Source: Shewanella cyperi (GTDB lineage Bacteria; Pseudomonadota; Gammaproteobacteria; Enterobacterales; Shewanellaceae). Taken from it: 64,000 nt of DNA. Shown in pieces: positions 19,798 to 29,456 of this stretch (position 1 is its first letter; each line of letters opens with the position of its first letter). The stretch covers positions 3,387,001-3,451,000 of the forward strand of contig NZ_CP071501.1 of the NCBI RefSeq assembly GCF_017354985.1, in the 5' to 3' direction. A program made the position numbers and the translations under genes. The notes under the pieces were generated by a model, which was given only the letters and a program-made list of their open reading frames with translations, was not told the DNA's origin and made no database searches.

Positions 19798-21105
19798 ATG
19801 AAATTCAAGATCCGTTCTCTGTGCGCGGCTTTGACCCTGGCGGCGTCTGCACAAGCAGTGCAGGCCGACGATCTGTTGCAAATCTATCAACAGGCGCTGA
19901 CCAGTGATCCTCTGGTGCTGCAAGCCAAGGCTCAACGCGATACCCTGTACGCTCAAATTGAAGAAAACCGTTCCCCCCTGCTGCCCACCATCAGCGGCAG
20001 CATAGGTTACGCAAAAAACTGGAGCGATCCAGGACAGGATACCAGTGGTATCTCGGGCGGCGTCAAGTTGACTCAGGTGATCTATGATCACAGCGCCTGG
20101 GTAGGTCTGAGCCTAGCCGAAAAGGCCGCCTCACAGGCTGACTCCGCCTACGCGTCTGCGCTGCAAAGCCTGATTACCCGGGTGACCAAGGCCTACTTCG
20201 ATGTTCTGACCGCCAAGGACAGCTACGAGTTCCGCGGTGCAGAAAAGCGTGCCATCGAGCGTCAGCTGGAGCAAACCAAGCAGCGTTTTGCAGTGGGTTT
20301 GACCGCCATTACCGACGTGCACGAAGCCCAGGCCCAGTTTGACCTGGCTTCAGCCACCGAAATTCTGGCGGAAAACACCCTGGCCAACAGCTACGAGGCA
20401 TTGCGCGAAATCACCGGCATAGATCACAAGTCTATCAACGTGCTCGATACCGACAGGTTCAGCGCTTCTGTCCCCACGCCAAACAATTCTGCCGAGTGGC
20501 TGAAAATGGCCGAATCCAGCAGCCTGGATTTGATGGCCCAACGCATCGGCAAGGACATTGCCCAGGAAACCATCACACTGTACAAGGCCGGCCATATGCC
20601 GTCCCTGAGCATGAATGCCGGTTACTCCAAGGGCATTGAACAAAAGACGGGCGATGTGAATGAGCCCGACTTTGACAAGTCCAATATTGGCCTGACCCTG
20701 AGCATTCCAATTTTTGAAGGCTTCAAGGTCAGCTCAAAGGTCGACCAGGCGCAATTCCGGTATGTTGAGGCCAGCGAGAAGCTGGAGCAGACCTATCGCC
20801 GGGTCGTGAAGGATGTGCGCAACAACTTTAACAACGTGGCTGCGTCCATCAGCTCGATCCGCGCCTACGAGCAGTCAGTGGTCTCTTCCGAGAGCGCCCT
20901 GAAGGCCACCCAGGCAGGTTTCGAAGTGGGAACCCGTACCATAGTCGACGTGCTGAACCGCACCCGCGACCTGTATGACTCCAAGCGTAAATTGTCCGAA
21001 GCCCGCTACAGCTATATCAGTTCCGTCATGGCGCTGAAGCAAGCCGCCGGCACCCTCACAGAGGATGATGTGATTGCCATTAACAGTGGCCTCAAGAGTC
21101 TCTGA
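19798..21105 (+). CDS. tolC: outer membrane efflux channel TolC
   Basis: This 435-residue outer-membrane protein forms the trimeric exit duct of tripartite efflux pumps and type I secretion. A signal peptide ends after VQA (about residue 24). Two OEP repeats follow, each with a strand region and long helices; segments such as YFDVLTAKDSYEFRGAEKR and the second-repeat GTRTIVDVLNRTRDLYDSKR are characteristic. E. coli TolC is longer, ending in a tail that is absent here. It is divergent from nudF, as in E. coli. Confidence 0.95.
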   Translation: MKFKIRSLCAALTLAASAQAVQADDLLQIYQQALTSDPLVLQAKAQRDTLYAQIEENRSPLLPTISGSIGYAKNWSDPGQDTSGISGGVKLTQVIYDHSAWVGLSLAEKAASQADSAYASALQSLITRVTKAYFDVLTAKDSYEFRGAEKRAIERQLEQTKQRFAVGLTAITDVHEAQAQFDLASATEILAENTLANSYEALREITGIDHKSINVLDTDRFSASVPTPNNSAEWLKMAESSSLDLMAQRIGKDIAQETITLYKAGHMPSLSMNAGYSKGIEQKTGDVNEPDFDKSNIGLTLSIPIFEGFKVSSKVDQAQFRYVEASEKLEQTYRRVVKDVRNNFNNVAASISSIRAYEQSVVSSESALKATQAGFEVGTRTIVDVLNRTRDLYDSKRKLSEARYSYISSVMALKQAAGTLTEDDVIAINSGLKSL

Positions 21106-21115
21106 TAATGTGAAA

Positions 21116-21146
21116 CCAAAAAAGCCGCCCCAAGGGCGGCTTTTTT
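21116..21146. terminator. terminator between tolC and the DUF481 gene
   Basis: The stem GCCGCCC/GGGCGGC with a CAA loop is flanked by A-runs and T-runs, so it can stop transcription from both convergent genes. Confidence 0.9.
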
Positions 21147-21162
21147 ATTGACCGTGTTTTTA

Positions 21163-21912
21163 TCACTGGAAGGTGTACAGTAAATTGAAGGTGCTAATAG
21201 TGTCTATCTGCTCACTGCCCGCCGGCACCACTTCCGTATAACGGACGTTGACGCCGATTTTGAAGGCCCAATCCTGGAACAGGATACTTTTCAGCCCCAT
21301 GTCGAGGGTCACAGTTGTGTTCTCCTCCCCTATCTCACCGGTCAAATCGGCACCAAAACTGGTGTATTCGTGCAGCCGCTGCTCAAACTTGGCCGCGGTG
21401 CGCAAAATCACATCGGATTTGGCCTCGGGACTGGGATCATCGACGCTGTCTATGGGTTGGCTGTAGCGGTAACCGGGACCGATTTCGAGACTCAGCTTGG
21501 TTTTGTAACTGCTGATGGCATCAAAACCATAACCGATAGACATAGTGGATTGATGGGTGTAACTGCCGAATTGATCCCAGCTGAAATCGCCGCGACCAAA
21601 GACATAGCCGGGGGAAATCTTATAGTTCGACTGTAATTGCAGCTCGTACTTTTCGGCTGTGGTCTCTTCGGAATCGGAAGCATAGTAGCCTTTTATCACC
21701 GCCTCCTGCTTGGCCTTGCGGGTGTCATACACAAGTTTAGTGCGACCATTAAAACTGGTGGATTCGGTGTTGCCGGTATTGATCTGTAACCCGGCCTCTA
21801 TCTCGGCCCGAAAGTCGCTCGGTGGATCCTGATAATCGGGAGGAACCAAGGCAAACGCCCGAGATGAAAGGAGAAGCGTCCCCAAAACCGTCACTGTTTT
21901 TTTCATGGTCAT
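21163..21912 (-). CDS. DUF481 family outer-membrane protein (YdiY-like)
   Basis: This 249-residue protein has a signal peptide ending near AFA-LV (about residue 22) and a run of amphipathic strands ending in FNLLYTFQ, as expected for an outer-membrane barrel. The stretch EAGLQINTGNTESTSFNGR is characteristic of the DUF481 family, of which E. coli YdiY is an acid-inducible member. The ATG at 21912 is used; an ATG two codons later is equally plausible. It is monocistronic and divergent from rpsF. Confidence 0.85.
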   Translation of the reverse strand: MTMKKTVTVLGTLLLSSRAFALVPPDYQDPPSDFRAEIEAGLQINTGNTESTSFNGRTKLVYDTRKAKQEAVIKGYYASDSEETTAEKYELQLQSNYKISPGYVFGRGDFSWDQFGSYTHQSTMSIGYGFDAISSYKTKLSLEIGPGYRYSQPIDSVDDPSPEAKSDVILRTAAKFEQRLHEYTSFGADLTGEIGEENTTVTLDMGLKSILFQDWAFKIGVNVRYTEVVPAGSEQIDTISTFNLLYTFQ

Positions 21913-22009
21913 TATTGTAAATCTTACCGCTTGCCGCCGGACAATTGGCCCACAAAGCCAAAACGAGGGCCAATCATAACCTCTGCCGCTATGCAGGCAA
22001 AGTTATTGC

Positions 22010-22038
22010 TTGAGTTTCCGGCCTGCTTTATGTACCAT
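22010..22038 (+). promoter_or_regulatory. candidate rpsF operon promoter
   Basis: TTGAGT (22010-22015) and TACCAT (22033-22038) are separated by 17 bases, each with four consensus matches. A leader of about 90 bases would follow; its role in S6/S18 feedback, known in other bacteria, was not tested. Confidence 0.3.
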
Positions 22039-22132
22039 TTCGCGCCTTAATCAGTCACTTTAATTCGTTCCTTGCCTCCAGATTTGATCCGACTGAGTCA
22101 ATAACGAGGCTACTAACCGTAAGGAGCAATAA

Positions 22133-22534
22133 ATGCGTCATTACGAAATCGTATTTATGGTTCACCCAGATCAGAGTGAACAAGTACCTGGTATGATTGA
22201 GCGTTACACCGGTGTTATCACCGAAGCTAACGGCAAAATCCACCGTTTGGAAGACTGGGGTCGTCGTCAACTGGCTTACCCAATCCAAGACCTGCACAAG
22301 GCCCACTACGTTCTGATGAACGTTGAAGCCACTGCCGAGTCTGTTGAAGAGCTGGAGACTGCTTTCCGTTTCAACGACGCTGTTCTGCGTAGCATGGTTA
22401 TGCGTACCAAGGGTGCCATCACCGAAACTTCTCCAATGGCCAAAGCCAAAGATGAGCGCGATGCACGTCGTAGCGCCCATAGCGACAGAGCCGCTGAAGA
22501 AGCCGAAGAAAACGCTGAAGAAATCGCTGAGTAA
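22133..22534 (+). CDS. rpsF: ribosomal protein bS6
   Basis: This 133-residue 30S protein begins [18 protein letters not shown], the family signature, and ends in an acidic Ala/Glu tail. A strong AAGGAG site lies seven bases before the ATG. It opens the conserved rpsF-priB-rpsR-rplI operon. In E. coli the S6 tail is modified by RimK with added glutamates, and the acidic tail here is compatible with that. Confidence 0.98.
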   Translation: MRHYEIVFMVHPDQSEQVPGMIERYTGVITEANGKIHRLEDWGRRQLAYPIQDLHKAHYVLMNVEATAESVEELETAFRFNDAVLRSMVMRTKGAITETSPMAKAKDERDARRSAHSDRAAEEAEENAEEIAE

Positions 22535-22542
22535 GTTTATTT

Positions 22543-22848
22543 GTGACCGCCAATCACCTGGTGTTGGCTGGCACCGTTATTCGGGCCAGACGCTTTAACA
22601 GCCCAGCAGGGATCCCACACTGTGTGATCCAGTTGGAACACCGGAGTCAACGTTTTGAAGCCGAGTTGCCAAGAAACGTATACTGCCTGATACAGGTAGT
22701 GATGAGCGGCAAGCACTTTGAGTGCATCGCAGACAAGCTGAAAGCAGGTGTGGAGATTCAGGTACAAGGTTTTATCGCGCTTCAACAGAATCGCAATGGC
22801 CAAAGCCGCCTGGTACTGCACGCCGAAAATGTCGAATTGAAAACTTAG
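22543..22848 (+). CDS. priB: primosomal replication protein N
   Basis: This 101-residue OB-fold protein binds single-stranded DNA and PriA to restart stalled replication forks. It starts at GTG eight bases after rpsF, and the segment GIPHCVIQLEHRSQ is family-typical. Its place inside the S6-S18-L9 operon is conserved in enterobacteria. Confidence 0.95.
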   Translation: MTANHLVLAGTVIRARRFNSPAGIPHCVIQLEHRSQRFEAELPRNVYCLIQVVMSGKHFECIADKLKAGVEIQVQGFIALQQNRNGQSRLVLHAENVELKT

Positions 22849-23088
<240 letters not shown>

Positions 23089-23124
23089 TTCCAGCATTGA
23101 AGCCTATTTAGAGAGGATTTGATA

Positions 23125-23574
23125 ATGAACGTTATTCTGCTTGATAAAATCGCAAACCTGGGCAACCTGGGTGACCAAGTTGCAGTTAAGGCCGGTTACG
23201 CTCGTAACTTCCTGCTGCCTCAAGGTAAAGCCGTTGTAGCCAACGAAGAAAACACCAAAGTATTCGAAGCTCGTCGCGCTGAACTGGAAGCCAAACTGGC
23301 TGCCGACCTGGCTTCTGCCACTGAGCGTGCCGAGAAGATCGCTGCTCTGGAAGCCGTTGTTATCGCTTCTAAAGCCGGTGACGAAGGCAAGCTGTTCGGT
23401 TCTGTAGGCAACCGTGACATCGCTGACGCTGTGACTGCTGCCGGTGTTGAACTGGCCAAGTCCGAAGTTCGTCTGCCACTGGGCGCTCTGCGTACCACTG
23501 GTAACTTCGAAGTTGAAGTACAGCTGCACGCTGAAGTTAAGTCTGTTGTTAAAGTAACTGTTGTTGCTGAATAA
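23125..23574 (+). CDS. rplI: ribosomal protein bL9
   Basis: This 149-residue 50S protein has the N-terminal [19 protein letters not shown] domain, a long connecting helix and a C-terminal domain, as in all L9 proteins. I use the ATG at 23125, with GAGG eight bases upstream. It ends the operon, and a terminator follows. Confidence 0.98.
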   Translation: MNVILLDKIANLGNLGDQVAVKAGYARNFLLPQGKAVVANEENTKVFEARRAELEAKLAADLASATERAEKIAALEAVVIASKAGDEGKLFGSVGNRDIADAVTAAGVELAKSEVRLPLGALRTTGNFEVEVQLHAEVKSVVKVTVVAE

Positions 23575-23589
23575 TCAGATTTGATTCAA

Positions 23590-23620
23590 GAAAAACACCG
23601 CCAATCGGCGGTGTTTTTTA
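23590..23620 (+). terminator. intrinsic terminator of the rpsF operon
   Basis: The stem ACACCGCC/GGCGGTGT with loop AATC is followed by a T-run. Confidence 0.9.
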
Positions 23621-23799
23621 TACCTATAAATATGTGCTCTGCAACTAAATTATCTAACAATTCAGCTGCATCGCTTGTACATTTATCCCTCAGAACTAAC
23701 CTTCCAGCCCCAACGCTACTTGCCGTTTCTCTGCTTGTTTAGCTATCTTTTCCCGATACCGATTCATATCTGCTAATGCTACTTACTCCTTGATCTGCG

Positions 23800-23893
23800 G
23801 GTAATAAACCAAGGGAGCATTTAGCATGGGCATTCTCCGGGCAATGCCCCAGAAGAATGATCACCACCTCCATAGGAGGTGGTTTTAGGCTGA
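23800..23893 (+). mobile_element. IS200/IS605-like end or orphan omega-RNA-like hairpin element (element A)
   Basis: The 365 bases between rplI and the TonB receptor hold no gene. The right part contains GGGCATT/AATGCCC (23828-23849) and a perfect hairpin CCACCTCC-ATA-GGAGGTGG (23864-23882) followed by TTTTAGGCTGA. Subterminal palindromes followed by a short conserved tail are typical of right ends of IS200/IS605 transposons and of the omega RNA made there. No transposase is present. The tail nearly matches element B at 44286-44510. The left boundary is unknown; a TTGTTTAGC stretch near 23738 also recurs in element B. Confidence 0.5.
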
Positions 23894-23894
23894 T

Positions 23895-23926
23895 AAAAAA
23901 AAGAGCCCCAAGAGGCTCTTTTTTAG
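23895..23926 (-). terminator. terminator of the TonB receptor gene
   Basis: Read on the minus strand, the stem AAGAGCC/GGCTCTT is followed by eight T residues. It abuts hairpin element A. Confidence 0.88.
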
Positions 23927-23939
23927 TATTACACTAAAT

Positions 23940-26930
23940 TTAGAAAGAATAACGAGCAGTAAACTGTACGTGACGTCCTTCCTGATAACCAGTTGGGCGC
24001 AAGAAATTAGGACTAACCTCTGGGTTACCACGCCCCAAATCCTTTTCTTGATCGAAACTATCAGCATCTTGGAAGTTAAACAGATTATACACAGTTGCTT
24101 GCAGTGTGAGCCCTTCAACTGCTGCTGGGCGATAAGTCAGCCCCATATCCGCAGTATACAGCCAGTTGGAGCGGCCAGCATCTCCACGTTTTGTCAGCAC
24201 TTGCTCACCATTACCGTTCTGACAATAGAAGCTAGAAGCTGAATAACGACGGAAATTACCGTAGTCATATGCAGTTGTACCATCACCAACCATCATGTTA
24301 TCCAAATTCACATAACCCTGACAGCTAAGTGGGATACCAGAAGTGGCTGACAGGCTTAATGATAAGTTCAGCTCATCGGTGAGCTCATACAAGCCATAGG
24401 CCTTCAACTGGTGAGTATGGTCGGTAGGAAGGTTGCCATTCGCACCATGCATGAAATTAGCATGATCGAAGTCTTGGGTTGCACCTGGATCTTCCTGAGC
24501 CAGCGAAGAGTTAACATAGCCTTCAGCATTTCCATATGTTTTTGAAATAACATATGAAAAGTTAGCTTTCCAACTATCAGCCAATGAGCGTTCTGCGGTC
24601 AGCTCAAGGCCGAGATACTTACGCTCATAGTCAGGTAGACCATGGTATGAATTGGGTGTTGTGACGACGGTCAGGTTTCCATCGTCCTCGAGGTCCATAG
24701 CAATCGTGATATCATTGCCAGGATTCACAATCATACAGCCCTGCATGCTGTGGGGATCGAAATTGTCGTAACCGTTATCCTGTGCCCAGCGAACAAAGCC
24801 ATCATGACCACAGAAGTCATCCATGCCATCACCAATCTTACGTCCCATCAACTTGGCCCCTAAGGTCCAGTTATCAGTGATCTGTTGTTGGTAGCCGAGG
24901 ATTAACTCATCTTGGTACATTGGGTTCAGATTGCGGTCAGCGATAACTTCAGGGTTAGCAACTTGCTCATCTACAGTGCTTGGACCAATCTTGGCACCCA
25001 AAGTAACCGGCGAACCATCAGCATTCCAACCATCAGGTGCATAGTAGAAGTCTTCATAGAAGGATTCAGTGCGTGTAGCTCGGATGTTGGTGTTTGCTGG
25101 CACTGGTATGTAGTAACGCCCAATAGTACCATATAGTTTCTTAGTTGAGTCGCCGTCGAGATCCCAAGAGAAACCTAAACGAGGAGCAATTAGGTTATCT
25201 GACTCAAGGAACACGTCACCATTACCGTCATAGTTGGTGAAGGTTTCACCACGCACCCCACCGTAAATCAGCAAGTTTTCAAGAATTTGCCAGCTATCTT
25301 CTATGTACCAAGCAGTGTTATCAACACCAAATGTGGCAGTTTGGGTATTATACTTACGCACACGCACAGTTTCTGTGCCGCATGGAAGATCTACGCCGTT
25401 AATGTTACAGCCGTTGTTCTCATGGGAAGTCATGAAGCGATAGTAGGCATCACCGGAATACTTCTCTCCTGGTGAAGTGGCATCATAGCTTTCGTCATTG
25501 TAACCAAAACGTAGCGTATGATCTCCAAGAACCCATTCAAAATCAGCCTTCCAACTAGTACGCTCGTCTTCATCATCAACTTGATCGATTACAGTTGTTT
25601 GATCTGGGGAGTTCCAACAGCCAATAGAAATACGTTGTGCGAAGGACAAGGCACCAGTGGTATCGTAGGACAACGGGCAGGTATCACCAGGCAGGTTAGG
25701 TACCTTTTCATATTTGTTGGTCAGTTTACCATACTGCAGGTTCAAGGTCAGATTGTCGGTCAGGTAACCAGTATAACCAATAACGCTCATGGTTCCGCCG
25801 GATTCCAGAGGATAGCTGTTCCCCAGTTCACCAAGGCGTCCCAATACAACATTGCCATCTGCGTCATTATAAACGCTATAACTGTTGTAATCCTTCTCTA
25901 CTTCGTTGTTGATGTAGGTGAAGCGCAGGCTGTGATCGTTTGTGATAAACCAGTTCAGTTTGGCAAAATACTGAGGATTTGTAATGTCATAAGAATAGCT
26001 GCTGGATGTACCGTAATTGGTGCGCTCCTTCTTCTGCCCTTCAACCATAGCGAAGAAGAACAGTTTATCTTCTATGATAGGGCCTGAAGCGAATACGTTG
26101 TACTCAAGGTTATCGTTTTTATCTCCCGAGTTATAGGTCGTGACAACTTCGCTACCATCAAGCTGTACGGTAGTAACGTCTTTGTCGGATGCCCTGAGAG
26201 AATCAGGAGTCCAATACACTGAACCGCCAAAATTAAAATCGTTGCTTCCCGAGCGGGTTACAATATTAACAATACCACCAAGAGAACGACCGTATTCCAC
26301 ACCATAACCACCAGACTTAACCTGAGTCTGAGCAACAGCATCCTGTGGAAGGTTGGCAAAACTCAACATGGTACGCAGGTTAGTCACATCCATACCGTCG
26401 ATGTAATAACCGTTTTCGGCAATGGAAGACCCACCAAACACAGGCAGGTTACGACCAAAATTGCTGCCGCCCTGCACGGCACCAGGAGTCAGCAATGCAA
26501 CAGCAACTGTATCCCTTGGGATTGGCAACTCAAATATGGAATCCATATCATACACAGTACTCGATTCAACAGAAGATGTATCGATTCGCTGAATACGAGA
26601 ACCCATAACCTGAATAACTTCTGTACTATCGAAACTAACGTTGGTACCTGTACCTACAACGACCTGAATAGTTTGCTTTATCCCCTTGTCATTGACAATT
26701 TCATAGGTACCGGCAGGGACGCTACTCACGTTAAAACGCCCTTTATCATCGGCATATATAGTTCGGGTTACACCCGTATTCACGTTTTTATATGTGATAG
26801 CACTACCTGCGTTAGCTTTACCGTAAATAGAACCATCGGTGTTGCTGGCAGCTAATGCCGCACCGCTAACAGCTAGCAAAGCTGATACGGACGCTGCTAC
26901 TAGCGAGCGGCGAAAGTTAGTCTTCATCAT
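23940..26930 (-). CDS. TonB-dependent receptor, Oar-like
   Basis: This 996-residue outer-membrane receptor has a signal peptide ending near ALAAS (about residue 28), a carboxypeptidase-regulatory-like beta-sandwich (about 30-105), a plug domain with PIPRDTVAVALLTPGAV and GGIVNIVTRSGSN, and a 22-strand-type barrel ending in aromatic ARYSF. Such proteins take up large or peptide-like ligands using TonB energy; the ligand here is unknown. The coding sequence looks distinctly more A+T-rich than its neighbours. The S46 peptidase gene next door suggests peptide use. AAGGA lies upstream of the paired ATG codons. Confidence 0.88.
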   Translation of the reverse strand: MMKTNFRRSLVAASVSALLAVSGAALAASNTDGSIYGKANAGSAITYKNVNTGVTRTIYADDKGRFNVSSVPAGTYEIVNDKGIKQTIQVVVGTGTNVSFDSTEVIQVMGSRIQRIDTSSVESSTVYDMDSIFELPIPRDTVAVALLTPGAVQGGSNFGRNLPVFGGSSIAENGYYIDGMDVTNLRTMLSFANLPQDAVAQTQVKSGGYGVEYGRSLGGIVNIVTRSGSNDFNFGGSVYWTPDSLRASDKDVTTVQLDGSEVVTTYNSGDKNDNLEYNVFASGPIIEDKLFFFAMVEGQKKERTNYGTSSSYSYDITNPQYFAKLNWFITNDHSLRFTYINNEVEKDYNSYSVYNDADGNVVLGRLGELGNSYPLESGGTMSVIGYTGYLTDNLTLNLQYGKLTNKYEKVPNLPGDTCPLSYDTTGALSFAQRISIGCWNSPDQTTVIDQVDDEDERTSWKADFEWVLGDHTLRFGYNDESYDATSPGEKYSGDAYYRFMTSHENNGCNINGVDLPCGTETVRVRKYNTQTATFGVDNTAWYIEDSWQILENLLIYGGVRGETFTNYDGNGDVFLESDNLIAPRLGFSWDLDGDSTKKLYGTIGRYYIPVPANTNIRATRTESFYEDFYYAPDGWNADGSPVTLGAKIGPSTVDEQVANPEVIADRNLNPMYQDELILGYQQQITDNWTLGAKLMGRKIGDGMDDFCGHDGFVRWAQDNGYDNFDPHSMQGCMIVNPGNDITIAMDLEDDGNLTVVTTPNSYHGLPDYERKYLGLELTAERSLADSWKANFSYVISKTYGNAEGYVNSSLAQEDPGATQDFDHANFMHGANGNLPTDHTHQLKAYGLYELTDELNLSLSLSATSGIPLSCQGYVNLDNMMVGDGTTAYDYGNFRRYSASSFYCQNGNGEQVLTKRGDAGRSNWLYTADMGLTYRPAAVEGLTLQATVYNLFNFQDADSFDQEKDLGRGNPEVSPNFLRPTGYQEGRHVQFTARYSF

Positions 26931-27071
26931 GATTTAGCATTCCTTTGAATATTCATTATTATTGATCGCTTACCTGCTTATATTGCAGGCTGGCGTTCCA
27001 AGTCTCTCATATGTTTAATACTTGTTACAAGGTGTTATTTTTTTACACAAGCGTAGCATTGTGTTTCAGAT

Positions 27072-27108
27072 AAAAAAAAGGCGCCTCATTTGCTAGTGGG
27101 CACCTTTT
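27072..27108 (-). terminator. terminator of the S46 peptidase gene
   Basis: On the minus strand the arms AAAAGGTGCC and GGCGCCTTTT pair with one mismatch and are followed by T8. A second small hairpin (27121-27137) lies between it and the stop codon. Confidence 0.8.
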
Positions 27109-27148
27109 GCACGATAAATTAGCCTCATGCCGAGGCTCACCTAGATAC

Positions 27149-29338
27149 TCAATTAACCAGCTCAAGCTCGTCCAAAAGGTTCTGGGCATGGTCAACCTTG
27201 TCCATCATCCAGAGTATGTAGCGGATATCCACATGCACGGCACGGGTAATTTCAGGGTTGAAGAACCAGTCCTTGGTAATGGCCTCATAGGTGGAGTCAA
27301 AGTTCAGTCCCACCAATTCGCCACGGCCGTTGAATACCGGTGATCCAGAGTTGCCACCCGTGGTGTCGACACTGGAGAGGAAATTCACCGGCACCGAGTT
27401 GAAGTCCTCGGGTTTATCCAGGCAGGAAAACAAGCGACACAACCAACTGCGGGGATCCTGATACACGGAAGCAACCCTGTGCTGTCCCAGATCATCGGCC
27501 TTAATCGCAGCCAACAATTTCTGCGGCGCCTTGTATGGTTCCACCCCTGTGTGTTTGGCAACTATACCGTCAAGCTTGGTAAAGGGTTGCTTGTACAGGG
27601 CGTCACGGGATTGGTAGCCATCCACCATGCCATAGCTGATCCGGAGGGTGCCATTGGCATCCGGATAAACCGGCAAGCCCTTGACCTTGTTGTAATCAAT
27701 GAGCGCCTGCATGTAGGCCGGGCGTGCTATGCTGAGTTTGCCTTCCAGAGTCTTATCGGTTTTTTCCAATGCCATATTGGTATCGAACAAGGCGACTGCG
27801 AGGCGGATAAAAGGATCCTGACTGGCTTCAAACTCCGCCGGCGTTTTACCCATCCAGGCCAAACGCTTATCCTGCGTGCCCAACTCACTGGCAGCATAGA
27901 AACCCTCCAGCTCGGCCGCGAGCGCCTCAGGACCTTTATCCCCAAAGAAGGCATCCAATGTCGCCACCCTATTGCTTTGGGCCAGGTAAGCCTGCAGATC
28001 GGCCAGCCACAGCGTCTTATCGACCCGCTTGTCGAAGCTGGCATCCAAACGCGTGAGCTTGGCCGCAAACAGCTTCATGTCTCGTTCCTGGAAGCCCTGC
28101 TCCCGCGCTTCATCTGGCTTTTGTTGCTCCTTGGCCAAACGATACAAGGCGATAGCCGCCTGCAGCAGGTCACTGGACTGGGCGTTATCAAAATAGTAGC
28201 GGGTCTGGATCTGTTGAACTTGCTCGGCTACCAGGGCATCCAGGCTCGCGACCAGGGTGTTATCTCCCTGCTGGTTGGCATACCAGGCGCGGAATTCATC
28301 TTCCCGCTGCTGCTTGATGGTGGCTATGTCTGTGGCCCTGAAACCATCCAACAAACCATTGAGCTTTTTCATGCGGTTGGCCATGCCCGCCTTGGTGCCG
28401 GAATACTTGATGGCCAGCGCCTCATCCTCAGCACCCATGGCATTGATGGTGTCGATACGGGACTGAAAGCGTTTGGCCTGGGTCGGGTACAGCCAATCGC
28501 TGGCAAATTTGAGCTCCGAGGTCAGTCTATATCTGTTGGTGGTACCGGGATAACCGGCCACAAAGACGCCCTCACCGGCTTTAACGCCGCCGGCATTGAT
28601 CTTAAGGAAACTCTTGGGCTGATAGGGCACGTTGTCCTTGGCATAGGACGCCGGCTTGCCGTCTTTGCCCACATAGGCCCGCAGAAAACTGAAATCGCCA
28701 CTGTGGCGGGGGAACTCATAGTTATCTATGTCGCCACCGTAGGCGCCGACACTCTCAGGCGGAGCATACACCAGACGCACATCGCGGATGATGAGCTGCT
28801 TAATCAGGTAGTATTCCAATCCATTGTGGAAACTGCGCACCGAGCAACGGTAATTGTCGTCGGCCTCGCAGGCCTTGATCAGCGCTTTCTGGTTGGCGTC
28901 TATCTGCTCATAACGGGTGAGCGGATCGTCACTGAGTTTCGCCGTCACCTCTGCGGTCACATCAGTTACGGCTTCGGTCACATACAGGCGCTCATTGGGG
29001 CCGGCCGATGGTTCCTGCTCAAGACTGGCTGCCAGGAAGCCCTGTTCCAGGTAATTGTGCTGGGCATCACTGTTAAATTGAATGGCTCGATAAGCACAGT
29101 GATGATTTGTTACCGCCAACCCTTGGGGGGATACGAAACTGGCGGTACAATAGCCCAGACCCACCACAGCGTTCATCGGGTATTGGCTTAAGTCTGCCAG
29201 CTGCTTGGCTGGGATCTCAATGCCACGGGATTGGAGTTTGTCGGCGATGGACGGCATCTGATATGGTTGCCACTGACCTTCGTCGGCCATGGCGATGCCG
29301 GAAGACAGCAACAAGGTTACCGCCAGAGCATTACGCAT
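27149..29338 (-). CDS. S46 family dipeptidyl-peptidase (DPP11-like, Ser at the specificity position)
   Basis: This 729-residue exported serine peptidase removes dipeptides from N termini in the periplasm. Signal peptide residues 1-18 are followed by the catalytic His in TNHHC (about 78-81), the acid in GGDIDNYEFPRH, and the nucleophile Ser664 in GGNSGSP. Eighteen residues after the nucleophile, where DPP7 has Gly and DPP11 has Arg or Ser, this protein has Ser682 (NFDSTYE), which by published comparisons predicts Asp/Glu at P1. I use the ATG at 29338 because AAGGA lies six bases upstream; the ATG at 29344 abuts that site. Confidence 0.92.
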   Translation of the reverse strand: MRNALAVTLLLSSGIAMADEGQWQPYQMPSIADKLQSRGIEIPAKQLADLSQYPMNAVVGLGYCTASFVSPQGLAVTNHHCAYRAIQFNSDAQHNYLEQGFLAASLEQEPSAGPNERLYVTEAVTDVTAEVTAKLSDDPLTRYEQIDANQKALIKACEADDNYRCSVRSFHNGLEYYLIKQLIIRDVRLVYAPPESVGAYGGDIDNYEFPRHSGDFSFLRAYVGKDGKPASYAKDNVPYQPKSFLKINAGGVKAGEGVFVAGYPGTTNRYRLTSELKFASDWLYPTQAKRFQSRIDTINAMGAEDEALAIKYSGTKAGMANRMKKLNGLLDGFRATDIATIKQQREDEFRAWYANQQGDNTLVASLDALVAEQVQQIQTRYYFDNAQSSDLLQAAIALYRLAKEQQKPDEAREQGFQERDMKLFAAKLTRLDASFDKRVDKTLWLADLQAYLAQSNRVATLDAFFGDKGPEALAAELEGFYAASELGTQDKRLAWMGKTPAEFEASQDPFIRLAVALFDTNMALEKTDKTLEGKLSIARPAYMQALIDYNKVKGLPVYPDANGTLRISYGMVDGYQSRDALYKQPFTKLDGIVAKHTGVEPYKAPQKLLAAIKADDLGQHRVASVYQDPRSWLCRLFSCLDKPEDFNSVPVNFLSSVDTTGGNSGSPVFNGRGELVGLNFDSTYEAITKDWFFNPEITRAVHVDIRYILWMMDKVDHAQNLLDELELVN

Positions 29339-29456
29339 GTGCATTCCTTAATGTTTTTATGTCCTTGTGGATGGAAAACAGGCAGGTTAGGGGCGCCCGT
29401 TCGGTGCCCCGGGTTTATATCATATTTTGCAAAGTCGTTGGAAATCGGGAGCATCA

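Noticed and set aside
27479..29191. Open frame of 570 codons on the plus strand
   Set aside because: It is antisense to the S46 peptidase gene, whose catalytic motifs and ribosome binding site are clear; the plus-strand translation shows no family features.
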